Numbered from the stretch's first letter, positions 8,185-17,290 are shown. The stretch is 63,353 nucleotides of DNA from Rhodoferax ferrireducens (GCF_003347515.1 NZ_QEII01000193.1:1-63353); one strand, 5' to 3'. Made by a program: numbers and translations. Notes: generated by a model from the sequence alone, not told the origin.

Positions 8185-9282
8185 ATGAAACTTGGACTAT
8201 TTGGCATGCCACTGCATCCGCCAACCCGCTCTACAGCGGAGACATACGAGGAGGACTCGGATCGAATCATCCACGCCGATCAAGTGGGGTTTGATGAGGT
8301 GTGGATCGGTGAGCACATGTCATGTACGACAGAGCCAATTTCCTCACCCATGATGTTCCTTGCGTCGCTCATCCACCGCACCAAGAACATCCGATTCGGC
8401 ACCGGCGTGATTGCACTGCCTAACCACCATCCGGCAGTGGTGGCTGCAGAAGTGGCGCAGTTCGACCATCTCAGCCGTGGGCGGTTGATGTTTGGCATTG
8501 GCCCAGGCGGGTTGGCCAGCGACATGGAGTTGTTTGACGTTATGGACGGCGCGTATCGCAACGAGCGCATGATGGAATCGATTGACACCATTCTGCAAAT
8601 GTGGAGTCAAGATCCGCCTTACAACATCGAAGGCAAGCATTGGAAAATCAAGCTCAAAGATACCGTGATTCCGGAGTTGGGAGTGGGCTACATTCCCAAG
8701 CCTTATCAAAAGCCACACCCTCCGATCATGATGACGGCAATGTCGCCATTCTCTGACAGTGTCAAAACTGCGGCGATGCGAGGCTGGGGTCCGATGAGTG
8801 CGAACTTCTGTCCTGAATATGTGATTGCCAGCCACTGGAAGAAATTGCAAGAAGGGTGTGAGGCCGCAGGTCGAGCCGCGAGCGGTGAAAACTGGCGTGT
8901 GGCTCGAAATGTTGTGGTTGCGCGCAGCGATGAGGAGGCCTTGGATCGCATGATGGATCCCAATGGCAGTAACTACTACTACTTCGATTACTTGTGGAAA
9001 GTTTTGCTGGCGGTGAACTACACGGCTGTGATGAAAGACGATCCGAAGCAACCGGATGAACAGGTCACTGTGGAGCAGCTGATCAAGAGCATGGTGATTC
9101 ATGGTTCACCAAAAACCGTCACCGAGAAGCTGATTGCGTTCCGTGAACGGACCGGACCCTTTGGCACGTTGTTGATGGCGTCGATGGACGGCCATGGCGC
9201 TAACCGTGCCCGCGAGTGGGAGTCCATGAGCTTGCTTGCACGCGAGGTCATGCCTTCCATCCGTAAGGCGCTCGGTCGATAA
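8185..9282 (+). CDS. Luciferase-like (LLM class) flavin-dependent monooxygenase
   Basis: A 365-residue LLM-class TIM-barrel protein with a good ribosome site (AAAGAGGAGAAC) before 8185. It begins MKLGLFGMPLHPP, has GFDEVWIGEHM near 31-41, the ALPNHHP segment that normally lines the flavin site, FDHLSRGRLMFGIGPGG near 92-108, and a C-terminal VIHGSPKTVTEKL typical of the family. Such enzymes use reduced FMN and O2 to hydroxylate, epoxidise or Baeyer-Villiger oxidise small substrates; resemblance is to the limonene-monooxygenase-like branch. The paired reductase upstream and the shared sigma-54 control argue for a two-component monooxygenase. Substrate is unknown; the aldehyde dehydrogenase of the same regulon suggests that an aldehyde arises later in the route. 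Confidence 0.9.
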   Translation: MKLGLFGMPLHPPTRSTAETYEEDSDRIIHADQVGFDEVWIGEHMSCTTEPISSPMMFLASLIHRTKNIRFGTGVIALPNHHPAVVAAEVAQFDHLSRGRLMFGIGPGGLASDMELFDVMDGAYRNERMMESIDTILQMWSQDPPYNIEGKHWKIKLKDTVIPELGVGYIPKPYQKPHPPIMMTAMSPFSDSVKTAAMRGWGPMSANFCPEYVIASHWKKLQEGCEAAGRAASGENWRVARNVVVARSDEEALDRMMDPNGSNYYYFDYLWKVLLAVNYTAVMKDDPKQPDEQVTVEQLIKSMVIHGSPKTVTEKLIAFRERTGPFGTLLMASMDGHGANRAREWESMSLLAREVMPSIRKALGR

Positions 9283-9340
9283 CTCTCCACAATTTTTATT
9301 CAAACAGGTGGCGATGATTCGCCGCCAGAGGAGATTGATC

Positions 9341-9472
9341 ATGGGTATTAACAACAAGTTCTTCAAGCCTGTTTTGATTGCTGCATCGTTGTCTGTGGCA
9401 GGTGTCGTTGCCGCTGCTCCTATGATCGGACCCCCATCGCACCGCAGATTCGAGACTACTATGCTCGACTGA
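9341..9472 (+). pseudogene. Truncated secreted-protein gene (signal peptide only)
   Basis: A clear ribosome site (AGGAGATTGATC) precedes the ATG at 9341. The product starts with a normal signal peptide, MGINNKFFKPVLIAASLSVAGVVAAAP, and then runs only 16 more residues to a TGA at 9470. The tail looks like an unrelated frame, so the gene was probably cut by a rearrangement near 9420. It follows the monooxygenase by 58 bases and may once have been the next gene of that operon, perhaps a periplasmic or outer-membrane protein. The 98 bases after it hold no gene I can see. Confidence 0.6.
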
Positions 9473-9570
9473 ATTAGCGCGGACTTGGTTTCCTTGTCAC
9501 CGGCCGGGCAACGCGTCGGCCGGCTGATGTAGTCTGATCCGCTGGTCTATATCAGGCGCTCAAAGTCGGG

Positions 9571-10764
9571 CTAAAGAGCTAAAGCGAGCACCCTTTGAGG
9601 CTTGATCTTGAAAAAAGAAACCACATTTTGAAGAGAGTCAACTTGCTCCTGGAGAGTTCTCGCTGCAGCAGCGACCTCCTCAACAAGAGCGGTATTCTGT
9701 TGCGTTGTGTGGTCCATTTCAATAATTGCTTGATTGATCAGCTCAATTCGTACACGCTGCTCTATCGAACCAGTGGACATGTTCTTTGCAACGATTGACA
9801 AATCGGCAATGGAACTTCTGACTTCACCAACAGTTGATCTAACTTCTTCAATTTGAACCATGCCGCTCGTCACCATAGATGCAGACGCATCGAGAAGTGT
9901 CTTGATTTTTTTCGCAGAATTGGAAGAACGATGGGCTAGATTCCGTACCTCGGTAGCTACAACAGCGAAACCTCGACCGGACTCACCTGCTCGTGCTGCT
10001 TCAATAGCTGCATTCAGAGCCAATATATTGGTCTGAAATGCTATGCCATCAATAATTGAAGTTATCTCGGCGATCTCAATGGTTCCCTGATAAATTTTAT
10101 TCATCGTGTCTGACAAGAAAGTGACGGATGCACTTCCTTTTACAGTCAGCGCGGACGCACTTTCAGCAAGCGTACTTACCTGCACCGCCTGGTCGCTGTT
10201 TTCACGAACCAACTGGGTCAACTCTTGAGTCCGGGCAGAGGTTTTCTCCAGGGACATTGCCTGGCTCTCTGTTCTGCTAGAAAGATCCATATTTCCATCT
10301 GCAATTTCATGAGTAGCTGATGCTACCGAAATGGTCGAGACGAGCACTTTAGAAATGCATTGTTCGACATGGACTAACAATCTATCAAAAGCAGAAGCGG
10401 CAGCACCAAACTCATCTCGTCTGGGACTGACGGTGCGAGTGGAAAAATCCAAGTTCACCGCAAGTTCATCAAATTTCTTGGTCTGTCTTTTTAGTCCTCC
10501 ACAAACCACCTCAATAAGATGCCGGCAGGTAAATGTAGAAACCAACGCTACCACAATGACTAGCGAAACTGACGTCCAGAAAAATGCACCTACCGAAGAC
10601 AAGACCGGCGTGTGCGTCGTCGTCAAATCAATATGTGATCCAAGGGAGCCATTCAACGAATGGATGACAAGATTTCCATAGAGACAAAGGACAATGATGC
10701 ACGCAGTCAGGACAAGATGCGACCCGATGATCTTGAATTTGATGGTCCAAGGCAGGTTTATCAT
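9571..10764 (-). CDS. Methyl-accepting chemotaxis protein
   Basis: A 397-residue chemoreceptor. Two membrane segments are visible near the N-terminus (about residues 10-32 and 57-79) with only some 25 residues between them, so there is no classical periplasmic ligand domain. A HAMP region follows, then the cytoplasmic coiled-coil signalling domain with the conserved tip [20 protein letters not shown] and [20 protein letters not shown]. No CheR-tethering NWETF-like tail is present. The start is taken at the ATG at 10764; a TTG at 10779 is also possible. It lies between the flavin-monooxygenase module and the salicylate array and could be chemotaxis towards the compounds they degrade, but nothing in the sequence fixes a ligand. 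Confidence 0.9.
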   Translation of the reverse strand: MINLPWTIKFKIIGSHLVLTACIIVLCLYGNLVIHSLNGSLGSHIDLTTTHTPVLSSVGAFFWTSVSLVIVVALVSTFTCRHLIEVVCGGLKRQTKKFDELAVNLDFSTRTVSPRRDEFGAAASAFDRLLVHVEQCISKVLVSTISVASATHEIADGNMDLSSRTESQAMSLEKTSARTQELTQLVRENSDQAVQVSTLAESASALTVKGSASVTFLSDTMNKIYQGTIEIAEITSIIDGIAFQTNILALNAAIEAARAGESGRGFAVVATEVRNLAHRSSNSAKKIKTLLDASASMVTSGMVQIEEVRSTVGEVRSSIADLSIVAKNMSTGSIEQRVRIELINQAIIEMDHTTQQNTALVEEVAAAARTLQEQVDSLQNVVSFFKIKPQRVLALAL

Positions 10765-10919
10765 ATCGAAGCAAGCCAATTCATAAGAACAAATAACTCC
10801 CTAGACGAACCTTCATTGCATCAAACTTTTTTAGTATGAACGCCATGCTTTTCTCCATTTTGGAATACGCACCGCTTCAACGGATAGTAGCGTTGAATTG
10901 GTGCGAAGACATGCAAAGA

Positions 10920-11822
10920 TCAGAACGGCAAGAGCGCTTTTATTTTAAAGCTTGACCCTTCCGCTCGATTCACTACCCCCGATTCCTGCTCCAGCTTTGC
11001 CGTCAAAAACCAACCCTTTCCGCTGTCATATTTGACGGACGGGCCGATTGCATATGCCCGGCCTTTGTTATTCGCAACGGTTGCACCATTTTGTTGGTCA
11101 TCCGTAGTTTGCTTGTAGATGAAGCCGCCAACACCCACCGTCCATCCGTTGCCCAGTGCCCACCCCACCGAATAATCGGCGTGGAGCTCCTGACCAGAAC
11201 GGTAGTTGGTAGCGCTGTTGATGCCGTTGAAGTCATACATGACCTTCAAATCCGCATTAATGCCAGTTGGCTGAACATAGGTTAAAGCAAATACGGGCTC
11301 GATGTTCCAATAGTTCCGGCTGAGGTTGGCCAACTTATTGCTGTCATAGCTGCCTGTTGGTGCCGAGACGTCCACGGCCCATACATAGTGCAGCTTGTCT
11401 GATACGTGGTAGCCCAATCCAGTGCCGAAAACCACGTCAGCCAGGCCCGAGGTACTGCCGTTGGTCCCCCCGACCTGAACCTTGAGGTTGACCAGGGGGG
11501 CAACCGCATGGAACAACAGTTGCCCACCCCACATCTTTTGATCGGTGACACGAACCACTCGCAAAGCCAAGGCATCAGCCTGAACATTAAAGTTCAGGGG
11601 GATTTTGTTTCCGCTGTTGTCTCGCAGAGTTGATGCTTCATAGTGGGATGCGTACGTCAGAAAGTAGGTTCCGGGGGGTGGCAATGCGCCGGCCAGGTAG
11701 TTTTCATTGCCGTTGGGATAGACGCCGCCGCCGCCCTCGGTCGCCTGTGCGGCATCGCCCAAAGTCGCCAGCAAGATCGCAGCGGCCAGCGTTGTCAATT
11801 TCAGATTGTTGCAAGTATTCAT
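10920..11822 (-). CDS. MetA-pathway phenol degradation family outer-membrane channel (COG4313)
   Basis: A 300-residue protein starting MNTCNNLKLTT with a signal peptide cleaved after AAQA. The start at 11822 is chosen because the longer frame adds 42 residues of non-signal sequence. The mature protein is the SphA/MetA-pathway type: GGGGVYPNGNENYLAGALPPPGTYF at the start (given here as landmarks), alternating beta-strand pattern throughout, GWALGNGWTVGVGGFIYKQTTDD, and a C-terminal strand ending in Phe (IKALLPF) as expected for an outer-membrane barrel. The family is found in aromatic degradation clusters and is thought to admit hydrophobic substrates. It is last in the minus-strand array, 127 bases after the aldehyde dehydrogenase. 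A paralogue is at 36554-37447. Confidence 0.87.
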   Translation of the reverse strand: MNTCNNLKLTTLAAAILLATLGDAAQATEGGGGVYPNGNENYLAGALPPPGTYFLTYASHYEASTLRDNSGNKIPLNFNVQADALALRVVRVTDQKMWGGQLLFHAVAPLVNLKVQVGGTNGSTSGLADVVFGTGLGYHVSDKLHYVWAVDVSAPTGSYDSNKLANLSRNYWNIEPVFALTYVQPTGINADLKVMYDFNGINSATNYRSGQELHADYSVGWALGNGWTVGVGGFIYKQTTDDQQNGATVANNKGRAYAIGPSVKYDSGKGWFLTAKLEQESGVVNRAEGSSFKIKALLPF

Positions 11823-11948
11823 TTGTCTACTGTTTATTTTTAAAAGGGGAACCCCTCGCCCGACGCGAGACGATGAGTCAATGCCAGCCGATGTGCTGAC
11901 AGATTGCATGGGACGGTGGGACGCGAGCGCCCCACCACCACCATTCAT

Positions 11949-13400
11949 TTAGACCGGATAGTGCTGAACCGATGGCTCGATGGTGATCCATTTGAGTTCG
12001 GTGAACTCGTCGATCACAGCACGGCCATCAAACTTGCCATAGCCGCTGTTTTTGGTGCCACCGTACGGGGCCTGGGCCTCGTTCTGCACGGTGGAGCCGT
12101 TGACGTGCACAGAGCCCGATTCGATGCGCATGGCCACGTCCAGTGCCCGGGTCACATCGCGCCCGAAGACGGCCGCTGACAGGCCATAGTCGCTGTCATT
12201 GGCCACGGTCACGGCCTCTTCCACGCCCTTGACGCGCACCACGGTGGTGATGGGCCCGAAGGTTTCATCGCCATAGATTGTCATGCCGGGTTTGACATGG
12301 TCCACGATGGTTGCCGGCATGATGGCGCCGTCGGCCTTGCCGCCGCACGCCAAGATGGCGCCCTTGGCCAGGGCATCGTCAATCATGGCGTTCAGGCGAG
12401 CGCCCGATTCGCTGGCCACCATGGGGCCAATCACGCAGGCTGGATTGACGCGCGGGTCGCCCATGACCAGTTCCTTGGCTCGGGCCGCAAACTTGGCTAC
12501 AAACTCATCAGCAACCACCTCGTCCACCACCAGGCGTTCGGTGGACATGCAGATCTGGCCCTGGTACAGAAACGAGCCAAACACCGCTGCTTTGACTGCT
12601 TCGTCGATGTTGGCATCGTCCAGCACCACCTGTGGCGACTTGCCGCCCAGCTCCAGCAGACAGCGCTTCAACTGGGCTGCAGCCTTTTGCGCAATGATGC
12701 GGCCCACGCGGGTGGAGCCGGTGAAGTTGATGCGGCGCACCGCCTTGTGCGCGATCAGCACATCGATCACTTCCGGTGCGTCCTTGGGTGCGTTGGTCAC
12801 CACATTGAGCACACCTGGAGGGAAGCCGGCTTCCACCAGGGCATCGGCCACCAGCGTGTGGGTCTTGGGGCTGGCTTCCGAGGCACGGAACACCACGGTG
12901 TTGCCGCAGGCAATAGGGTAGGCAATGGCACGGGCGGCCAGCACCACAGGGCCATTCCATGGCACGATGCTCAGCACCACGCCCACAGGCTGGCGCACCG
13001 TCATGGAAAGTGTTCCGGGCTTGTCGGTGGGAATGGTCTCACCCTGGATTTGGGTCACCATGCCGGCGGCTTCGCGGAACAGGTTGGCGGCCAGGTGCAC
13101 GTTAAAGCCGGCCCACAGTCCGGAGGCTCCCACTTCGGCACCCATGGCTTCGATGAACAACGGCGTCTTGGCCTCCAGCACATCAGCGGCCTTGAGCAGC
13201 AGGCGGCGGCGCTCGGAGGGCGCGCTGTTGCGCCAGTTCTGGAATGCGGTCTGGGCTGAGTTGACCGCAGCCAAGGCATCCTCCACGCCGCCAGCGGCGG
13301 CACTGGTCACCACTTCTCCGGTGTGGGGGTGGTTGCGGGTGAAGGTGGCGCCGGATTTGGCGGCGACGGATTGGTTGTCAATAATGAGTTGGGATTCCAT
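11949..13400 (-). CDS. Aromatic aldehyde dehydrogenase, salicylaldehyde dehydrogenase-like
   Basis: A 483-residue aldehyde dehydrogenase with PWNG near 147, the general base Glu250 in LLELGGKSP and the catalytic Cys284 in QGQICMST. The C-terminal stretch GSVHVNGSTVQNEAQAPYGG and DEFTELKWITIEP closely follows NahF/vanillin-dehydrogenase-type enzymes, where the equivalent region is HVNG-T-DEAQMP-GG and DEFTELRWIT. It would convert an aromatic aldehyde to the acid in the cytoplasm. Position just after the GMC oxidoreductase (52-base gap) and in an array that degrades salicylate makes salicylaldehyde the most likely substrate, with benzaldehyde or vanillin as alternatives. Confidence 0.88.
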   Translation of the reverse strand: MESQLIIDNQSVAAKSGATFTRNHPHTGEVVTSAAAGGVEDALAAVNSAQTAFQNWRNSAPSERRRLLLKAADVLEAKTPLFIEAMGAEVGASGLWAGFNVHLAANLFREAAGMVTQIQGETIPTDKPGTLSMTVRQPVGVVLSIVPWNGPVVLAARAIAYPIACGNTVVFRASEASPKTHTLVADALVEAGFPPGVLNVVTNAPKDAPEVIDVLIAHKAVRRINFTGSTRVGRIIAQKAAAQLKRCLLELGGKSPQVVLDDANIDEAVKAAVFGSFLYQGQICMSTERLVVDEVVADEFVAKFAARAKELVMGDPRVNPACVIGPMVASESGARLNAMIDDALAKGAILACGGKADGAIMPATIVDHVKPGMTIYGDETFGPITTVVRVKGVEEAVTVANDSDYGLSAAVFGRDVTRALDVAMRIESGSVHVNGSTVQNEAQAPYGGTKNSGYGKFDGRAVIDEFTELKWITIEPSVQHYPV

Positions 13401-13452
13401 GCTGTATTCCTTGGGTTAATGATTCAGGTTTGTTACGTTGGTCTATACGGCT

Positions 13453-15201
13453 TCAGGCGCGTTCGGTCAGGATGTCGGCCATGCGTTCACCAATCAGGGC
13501 GCAAGTGGCCATGGTTGCCACACCGGCAATGCGCGGCATGATGGAGCTGTCGGCAATACGCAGTCCCTGCACGCCGTTCACGCGCAGCTTGGAGTCCACC
13601 ACGGCCTCTGCGTCTTTTCCCATGCGGCAGGTGCCGGACTGATGGAAGTAGGTGGTAGCGCCATTGCGCACAAAATCTTCCATGGCCTTGCCGGTCAATT
13701 TCTTGCCGGGCGCCACCTCGCGCTTGACGAAGTCCTTCATGGCCGCCGAATTGCCAATCTCGCGGCACACCTCGATACCAAAAGCCAGCGCCTTGACATC
13801 GTCCGGATGGCTCATGAAGCGCGCATCGACCACGGGGCGATCCGACGGATTGGCGGAACTCAGGCGGATTTCGCCACGGCTCTTGGGCGCCACCAGACCC
13901 GCGCACAGCGCCCAGCTGGAGCCAGGAGGTGAATACTCCTTGCCAACCACATCGCTGGCATAGGGTAGCTCGATCTGCACCAGGTTAACGTCGGGCGATG
14001 CAAGCGATACCTGGCTTTTGAGAAATCCCGCTGCATTGGCCGCACTGTTGCGATGCGGAATATGCTCCTTGGGCTCCCAGATGCAGCCGCCATGCAGGAT
14101 GTGATCCTGGAAGTTACGCCCGACTTCCTTGGCATTCACCAGCGTCTTGATACCGTGCTGACGCAGCTGCGCTTCGTCGCCAATGCCGCTGAGCATCAGC
14201 AGCTTGGGTGTGTAGATACCGCCAGCACTCACAATCACCTCGGTGTTGGCGCTGATGGTTTTGGGTCCGCCGGCGGTGGCGATCTGAACGCCCGTGACCT
14301 TGGTACCCGCAAAGGTCAAGCGGTCCACATGGGTGTTCACCAGCACGGTGACGTTGGGTCGCGAAAGAATCGGGTACAAGTAGGAGCGGGCCATGCTTTG
14401 ACGGCGGCCGTCGCGGATGATCTGGTTCATCAGCGCGAAACCGATACCGCCCTCTTCGCGCACGCCGTTTTGGTCGGCGAAGACCGGATAGCCCAGGGAA
14501 CGGCAGGCCTCCAGCATGGCAGGTGCCACGGGGTGCGGGTTATTGGCCGGCTGGCACCAGACGGGGCCGTTCTTGCCACGGTAACGGGCGTCCGGTGCAC
14601 CCTGCCAGTTCTCCATGCGCCGGTAAATTTCGAGCCCGGACTCGTAGCCCCAGGCACGGTCGCCGCTGGCATCTGCCCAGAACTCCAGGTCGGCCTTGAA
14701 GGGGCGGGCCCAGATCGTTGCATTGATGCTGCTGCCGCCACCCACCACGCGTCCCATGTGTTCGGGAATGGCGCGGTTGTTGGTGCTGGGTGCGGCCAAG
14801 GCAACGTCCTTCCAGTCACGTTCTGATCCCAAATTCGTGAACCAGACGCTCGGGTCCATCACCGAAGATGCCACATCCCAGTCGCCGGCCTCAATCATGA
14901 GGATGGAGGCGTCCTTGCGGGTTGCCAGTCTGCCCACCAGCGCGCAGGCCGCCGAGCCGGTGCCAACGACCACATAATCGTAGGCAGCTTGCAGCTTGGC
15001 GCTGCGTTCATTCTGGTTGGCCCGAATGGCATCCAGTTCGTCCGCCAGGGCGCTCAGTCCCACTGTGGAGAAACCGGCTGCAGCGGCTGTGCGCATAAAA
15101 CCGCGGCGACTCATGCGACCGGCAATCAGGCCGCGTTCAAGCTGCTCCAGCAAGCCATCCGAGGGTGCATTCGGGTTTTTTGAATCGATATTCATAGTCA
15201 T
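13453..15201 (-). CDS. GMC-family alcohol oxidoreductase with Tat signal
   Basis: A 582-residue GMC flavoprotein. The N-terminus carries a twin-arginine signal, SRRGFMRTAAAAGF, at about residues 31-44, so it is probably exported folded with FAD. The dinucleotide fold is YDYVVVGTGSAACALVGRL, the GMC signature 1 is HMGRVVGGGSSINATIWARP, and the C-terminus has CRMGKDAEAVVD and RIADSSIMPRIAGVATMATC, including the catalytic His of the FHQSGTC segment. The family oxidises primary alcohols to aldehydes. With the salicylaldehyde-dehydrogenase-like gene next, salicyl alcohol (or another benzyl alcohol) is a reasonable substrate. Start could be 15201 or 15195; neither has a strong ribosome site. The electron acceptor is unknown. 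Confidence 0.88.
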   Translation of the reverse strand: MTMNIDSKNPNAPSDGLLEQLERGLIAGRMSRRGFMRTAAAAGFSTVGLSALADELDAIRANQNERSAKLQAAYDYVVVGTGSAACALVGRLATRKDASILMIEAGDWDVASSVMDPSVWFTNLGSERDWKDVALAAPSTNNRAIPEHMGRVVGGGSSINATIWARPFKADLEFWADASGDRAWGYESGLEIYRRMENWQGAPDARYRGKNGPVWCQPANNPHPVAPAMLEACRSLGYPVFADQNGVREEGGIGFALMNQIIRDGRRQSMARSYLYPILSRPNVTVLVNTHVDRLTFAGTKVTGVQIATAGGPKTISANTEVIVSAGGIYTPKLLMLSGIGDEAQLRQHGIKTLVNAKEVGRNFQDHILHGGCIWEPKEHIPHRNSAANAAGFLKSQVSLASPDVNLVQIELPYASDVVGKEYSPPGSSWALCAGLVAPKSRGEIRLSSANPSDRPVVDARFMSHPDDVKALAFGIEVCREIGNSAAMKDFVKREVAPGKKLTGKAMEDFVRNGATTYFHQSGTCRMGKDAEAVVDSKLRVNGVQGLRIADSSIMPRIAGVATMATCALIGERMADILTERA

Positions 15202-15331
15202 GCGGTTTGAATTGGTAGTAGTTAAAAAGTTGTCTCCAGCGGCACATGCCATTCGCGCAAACTGCGCCGCCGAATACCAACTTTAAAAACTTGCCGCCGT
15301 CTCAAACATATCGGGATTTCCCTAGGGTCTG

Positions 15332-15352
15332 GTTGTTCCATATAGGAACAAC
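15332..15352. promoter_or_regulatory. Palindrome before the GMC gene, candidate operator
   Basis: GTTGTTCC (15332-15339), five bases ATATA, then GGAACAAC (15345-15352): a perfect 8-base inverted repeat. It lies 131 bases upstream of the GMC start and 54 bases after the end of the AcoR-like regulator gene. The likely ligand is that regulator (Fis-type HTH), but no experiment or second copy in the window supports it. Confidence 0.6.
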
Positions 15353-15405
15353 TGCGGCGCTAAAGAGCGCCCAGACCAGGCCAGCAGACCATGGATACAG
15401 GGTGT

Positions 15406-16605
15406 CTACGCGCTTTGGATCCTGCGGTAGATCAATCCCCGGGACACCCGCAGCTTCCGGGCAGCTGCGGAGACGTTGCCGCCGCACTCTTTCAGAGTTT
15501 TGGCGATCAAGTCCGCATCCGCGTCGCGCAGACTGGCGGGCTCAGGTGATTCGACTGCAGGCGGTGCCGCATCTGCCACCGGCGCACTCGCAATGGGTAG
15601 CGCAACGACTGGGCTGATGTCCACCATGGGGGTCTCTTGCGATGGCTTACCAACAGCGAGAAGTTGGCGATGTCCGTCGCGTGCCTGCAGTTCGCAACGC
15701 ACATGCACCTGCAATCCGTTTGGCAAGCGCAACAAGGAATGGGCGCCGCCACGGCTTGAGGCCAGTTCCGAAAAGCTGCTTTGCAAAATCTCGTCCACCT
15801 TGCTGAGCCCACTCTGCTCACCATCCGGGGCGATACCCAATAGCCTGGAGGCCGCAGCGTTACGCCAGACAATGCGACCCTGCATGTCCACGCCCATCAG
15901 TCCGGCCATGGGGGTATCCAGCATGGCCGGAGAAATCTGGAAGCGCACGATCAGATGCTCACTGGATTGAGAGACCAGCAAACGGTTCGCGATCGAAGAC
16001 GCGTAAAGGCCAACCACCGATGCCGCATCAAAGTTAAAGGCAATTCCTTCGCTGGACATATCCAGAACACCGGCCAGATTGCCATGAATATCGCGGATAG
16101 GGGCCGCGGCGCAATGCATGAAGTTGACACTCTCGAAGAAGTGCTCCGCCCCCTGAACGCAGGCCTGTTTGCCGGTGCGCGCCACAATGCCGGGCGCCGT
16201 TGTGCCTACGACCTCTTCTGCGAAGTTGACGCCTATGCGATGGGCCACCGGCGTGATCTTTTCATGGACGCGCCGGGAACAGGTGGCCCCAATCAATACG
16301 CCGCTGGGGTCGGTCAGCATGGCGCCGCAATTCGTGGCGCCCAACACCGCGTCGAGCTCGCTGGCTTCTGCCAGCCAGGCATCGCGCAGCAATCGGTTCT
16401 TCTGCAAAGCCAGCTGCGCCCGGCTGGCCGACACCGGCTGGAACTCCAGCTGTCCGCGCGGATCCTGCTTTTGTCTTAAACATCGGGTCCAGGACTGAAA
16501 CACCGCCTCGCTGACGACACCTGAGGGCAGCTCACCTTCTTCAAAATACCGCTGGCGCGCCAGTGCAACCCGATCCGCCTGGGTAGAGAAGAAGAGGGAT
16601 TGCAT
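15406..16605 (-). CDS. AcoR-like GAF/Fis-HTH regulator lacking the AAA+ domain
   Basis: A 399-residue regulator starting MQSLFFSTQ after GAAGGACCGCTT. The N-terminal two thirds resemble AcoR-type activators: SWTRCL, a GAF domain (about 80-220) with NFAEEVVGTTAPGIV and MHCAAAPIRDIHGNLAGVLD, then a PAS-like segment around VDMQGRIVWRNAAASRLLG. A low-complexity Pro/Ala linker follows, and the C-terminus is a Fis-type helix-turn-helix (GGNVSAAARKLRVSRGLIYRRI). No Walker A, GAFTGA or Walker B is present, so it cannot activate sigma-54 polymerase in the usual way and probably works with sigma-70. It separates the gentisate genes from the GMC-aldehyde dehydrogenase-channel genes and likely controls the latter. 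Confidence 0.85.
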   Translation of the reverse strand: MQSLFFSTQADRVALARQRYFEEGELPSGVVSEAVFQSWTRCLRQKQDPRGQLEFQPVSASRAQLALQKNRLLRDAWLAEASELDAVLGATNCGAMLTDPSGVLIGATCSRRVHEKITPVAHRIGVNFAEEVVGTTAPGIVARTGKQACVQGAEHFFESVNFMHCAAAPIRDIHGNLAGVLDMSSEGIAFNFDAASVVGLYASSIANRLLVSQSSEHLIVRFQISPAMLDTPMAGLMGVDMQGRIVWRNAAASRLLGIAPDGEQSGLSKVDEILQSSFSELASSRGGAHSLLRLPNGLQVHVRCELQARDGHRQLLAVGKPSQETPMVDISPVVALPIASAPVADAAPPAVESPEPASLRDADADLIAKTLKECGGNVSAAARKLRVSRGLIYRRIQSA

Positions 16606-16642
16606 AAGCGGTCCTTCAGGAAAAAAACAAATGCTAAGACAT

Positions 16643-17281
16643 TTACGATGCGTCAGGTTGCGCCATGGGCGCTGCCCGTTGGAATGCCTCCAGGGCTGCG
16701 CAGCTTGCATCCACTTCCATGATCAAAGGCCAGCGCCCCAGATCCACCTTGAAGCGGCGTACGCTGTCAATTTGTGGAATCAGATACACATCGGCAATGG
16801 TCGGTGTGCTGCCAAAGCTGAAGCCGGCGCGCCGGGTATCTGCCGCCAACAGGGTTTCATAAGCATCAAAGCCAGCGGCAATCCAGGTTCCGCACCACTG
16901 ATTGATGGCGGCATCATCCGCGCCAAAGCTGGCGCGTAGCGTGTCCAGAATGCGCTTGTTGTTTACGGGATGGATGTCGCAACCGACCACCGCCGCCAGC
17001 GCCCGCACACGGGCTCTGGCGTTCACATCGGTGGGCAGAAGCGCGGGCGTGGGGTAGCGCTCTTCCAGCCATTCGATGATGGCCACGGACTGCGTCAACA
17101 CCTGGTCGCCATCCACCAGCGCCGGCACCAGGCCCTGCGGATTCAGGGCTTTGAAGGCCGCGCCCTGGTGTTCGTTCTTGCGCAGATCCACCGGCACATA
17201 CTGCGTATCCAGGCCCTTGAGGTTGAGCGCAATGCGCAGCCGGTGGGATGTGCCGCTGCGAAAAAAGTTGTAGAGCTTCAT
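16643..17281 (-). CDS. nagL: Maleylpyruvate isomerase (glutathione S-transferase zeta class)
   Basis: A 212-residue zeta-class GST. It begins MKLYNFFRSGTSHRLRIALN, with the SGTSHR glutathione-activating Ser region, followed by NPQGLVPALVDGD and QSVAIIEWLEERYP of the thioredoxin-fold domain, and the CDIHPVNNKR motif characteristic of maleylacetoacetate/maleylpyruvate isomerases. It isomerises the gentisate ring-cleavage product maleylpyruvate to fumarylpyruvate using glutathione. It follows the fumarylpyruvate hydrolase gene by 9 bases and is in the same operon as gentisate dioxygenase, which favours maleylpyruvate over maleylacetoacetate as substrate. Confidence 0.92.
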   Translation of the reverse strand: MKLYNFFRSGTSHRLRIALNLKGLDTQYVPVDLRKNEHQGAAFKALNPQGLVPALVDGDQVLTQSVAIIEWLEERYPTPALLPTDVNARARVRALAAVVGCDIHPVNNKRILDTLRASFGADDAAINQWCGTWIAAGFDAYETLLAADTRRAGFSFGSTPTIADVYLIPQIDSVRRFKVDLGRWPLIMEVDASCAALEAFQRAAPMAQPDAS

Positions 17282-17290
17282 GGCGCCGGC

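Noticed and set aside
12297..13259. Long plus-strand open frame opposite the aldehyde dehydrogenase
   Set aside because: It is rich in His, Gly and Ala in a pattern typical of a GC-rich antisense shadow and matches no family; the minus-strand gene is certain.
15202..15405. Sigma-54 promoter before the GMC gene
   Set aside because: I looked for GG-N10-GC on the minus strand and found no acceptable match, which agrees with the AAA+-less regulator next to it.
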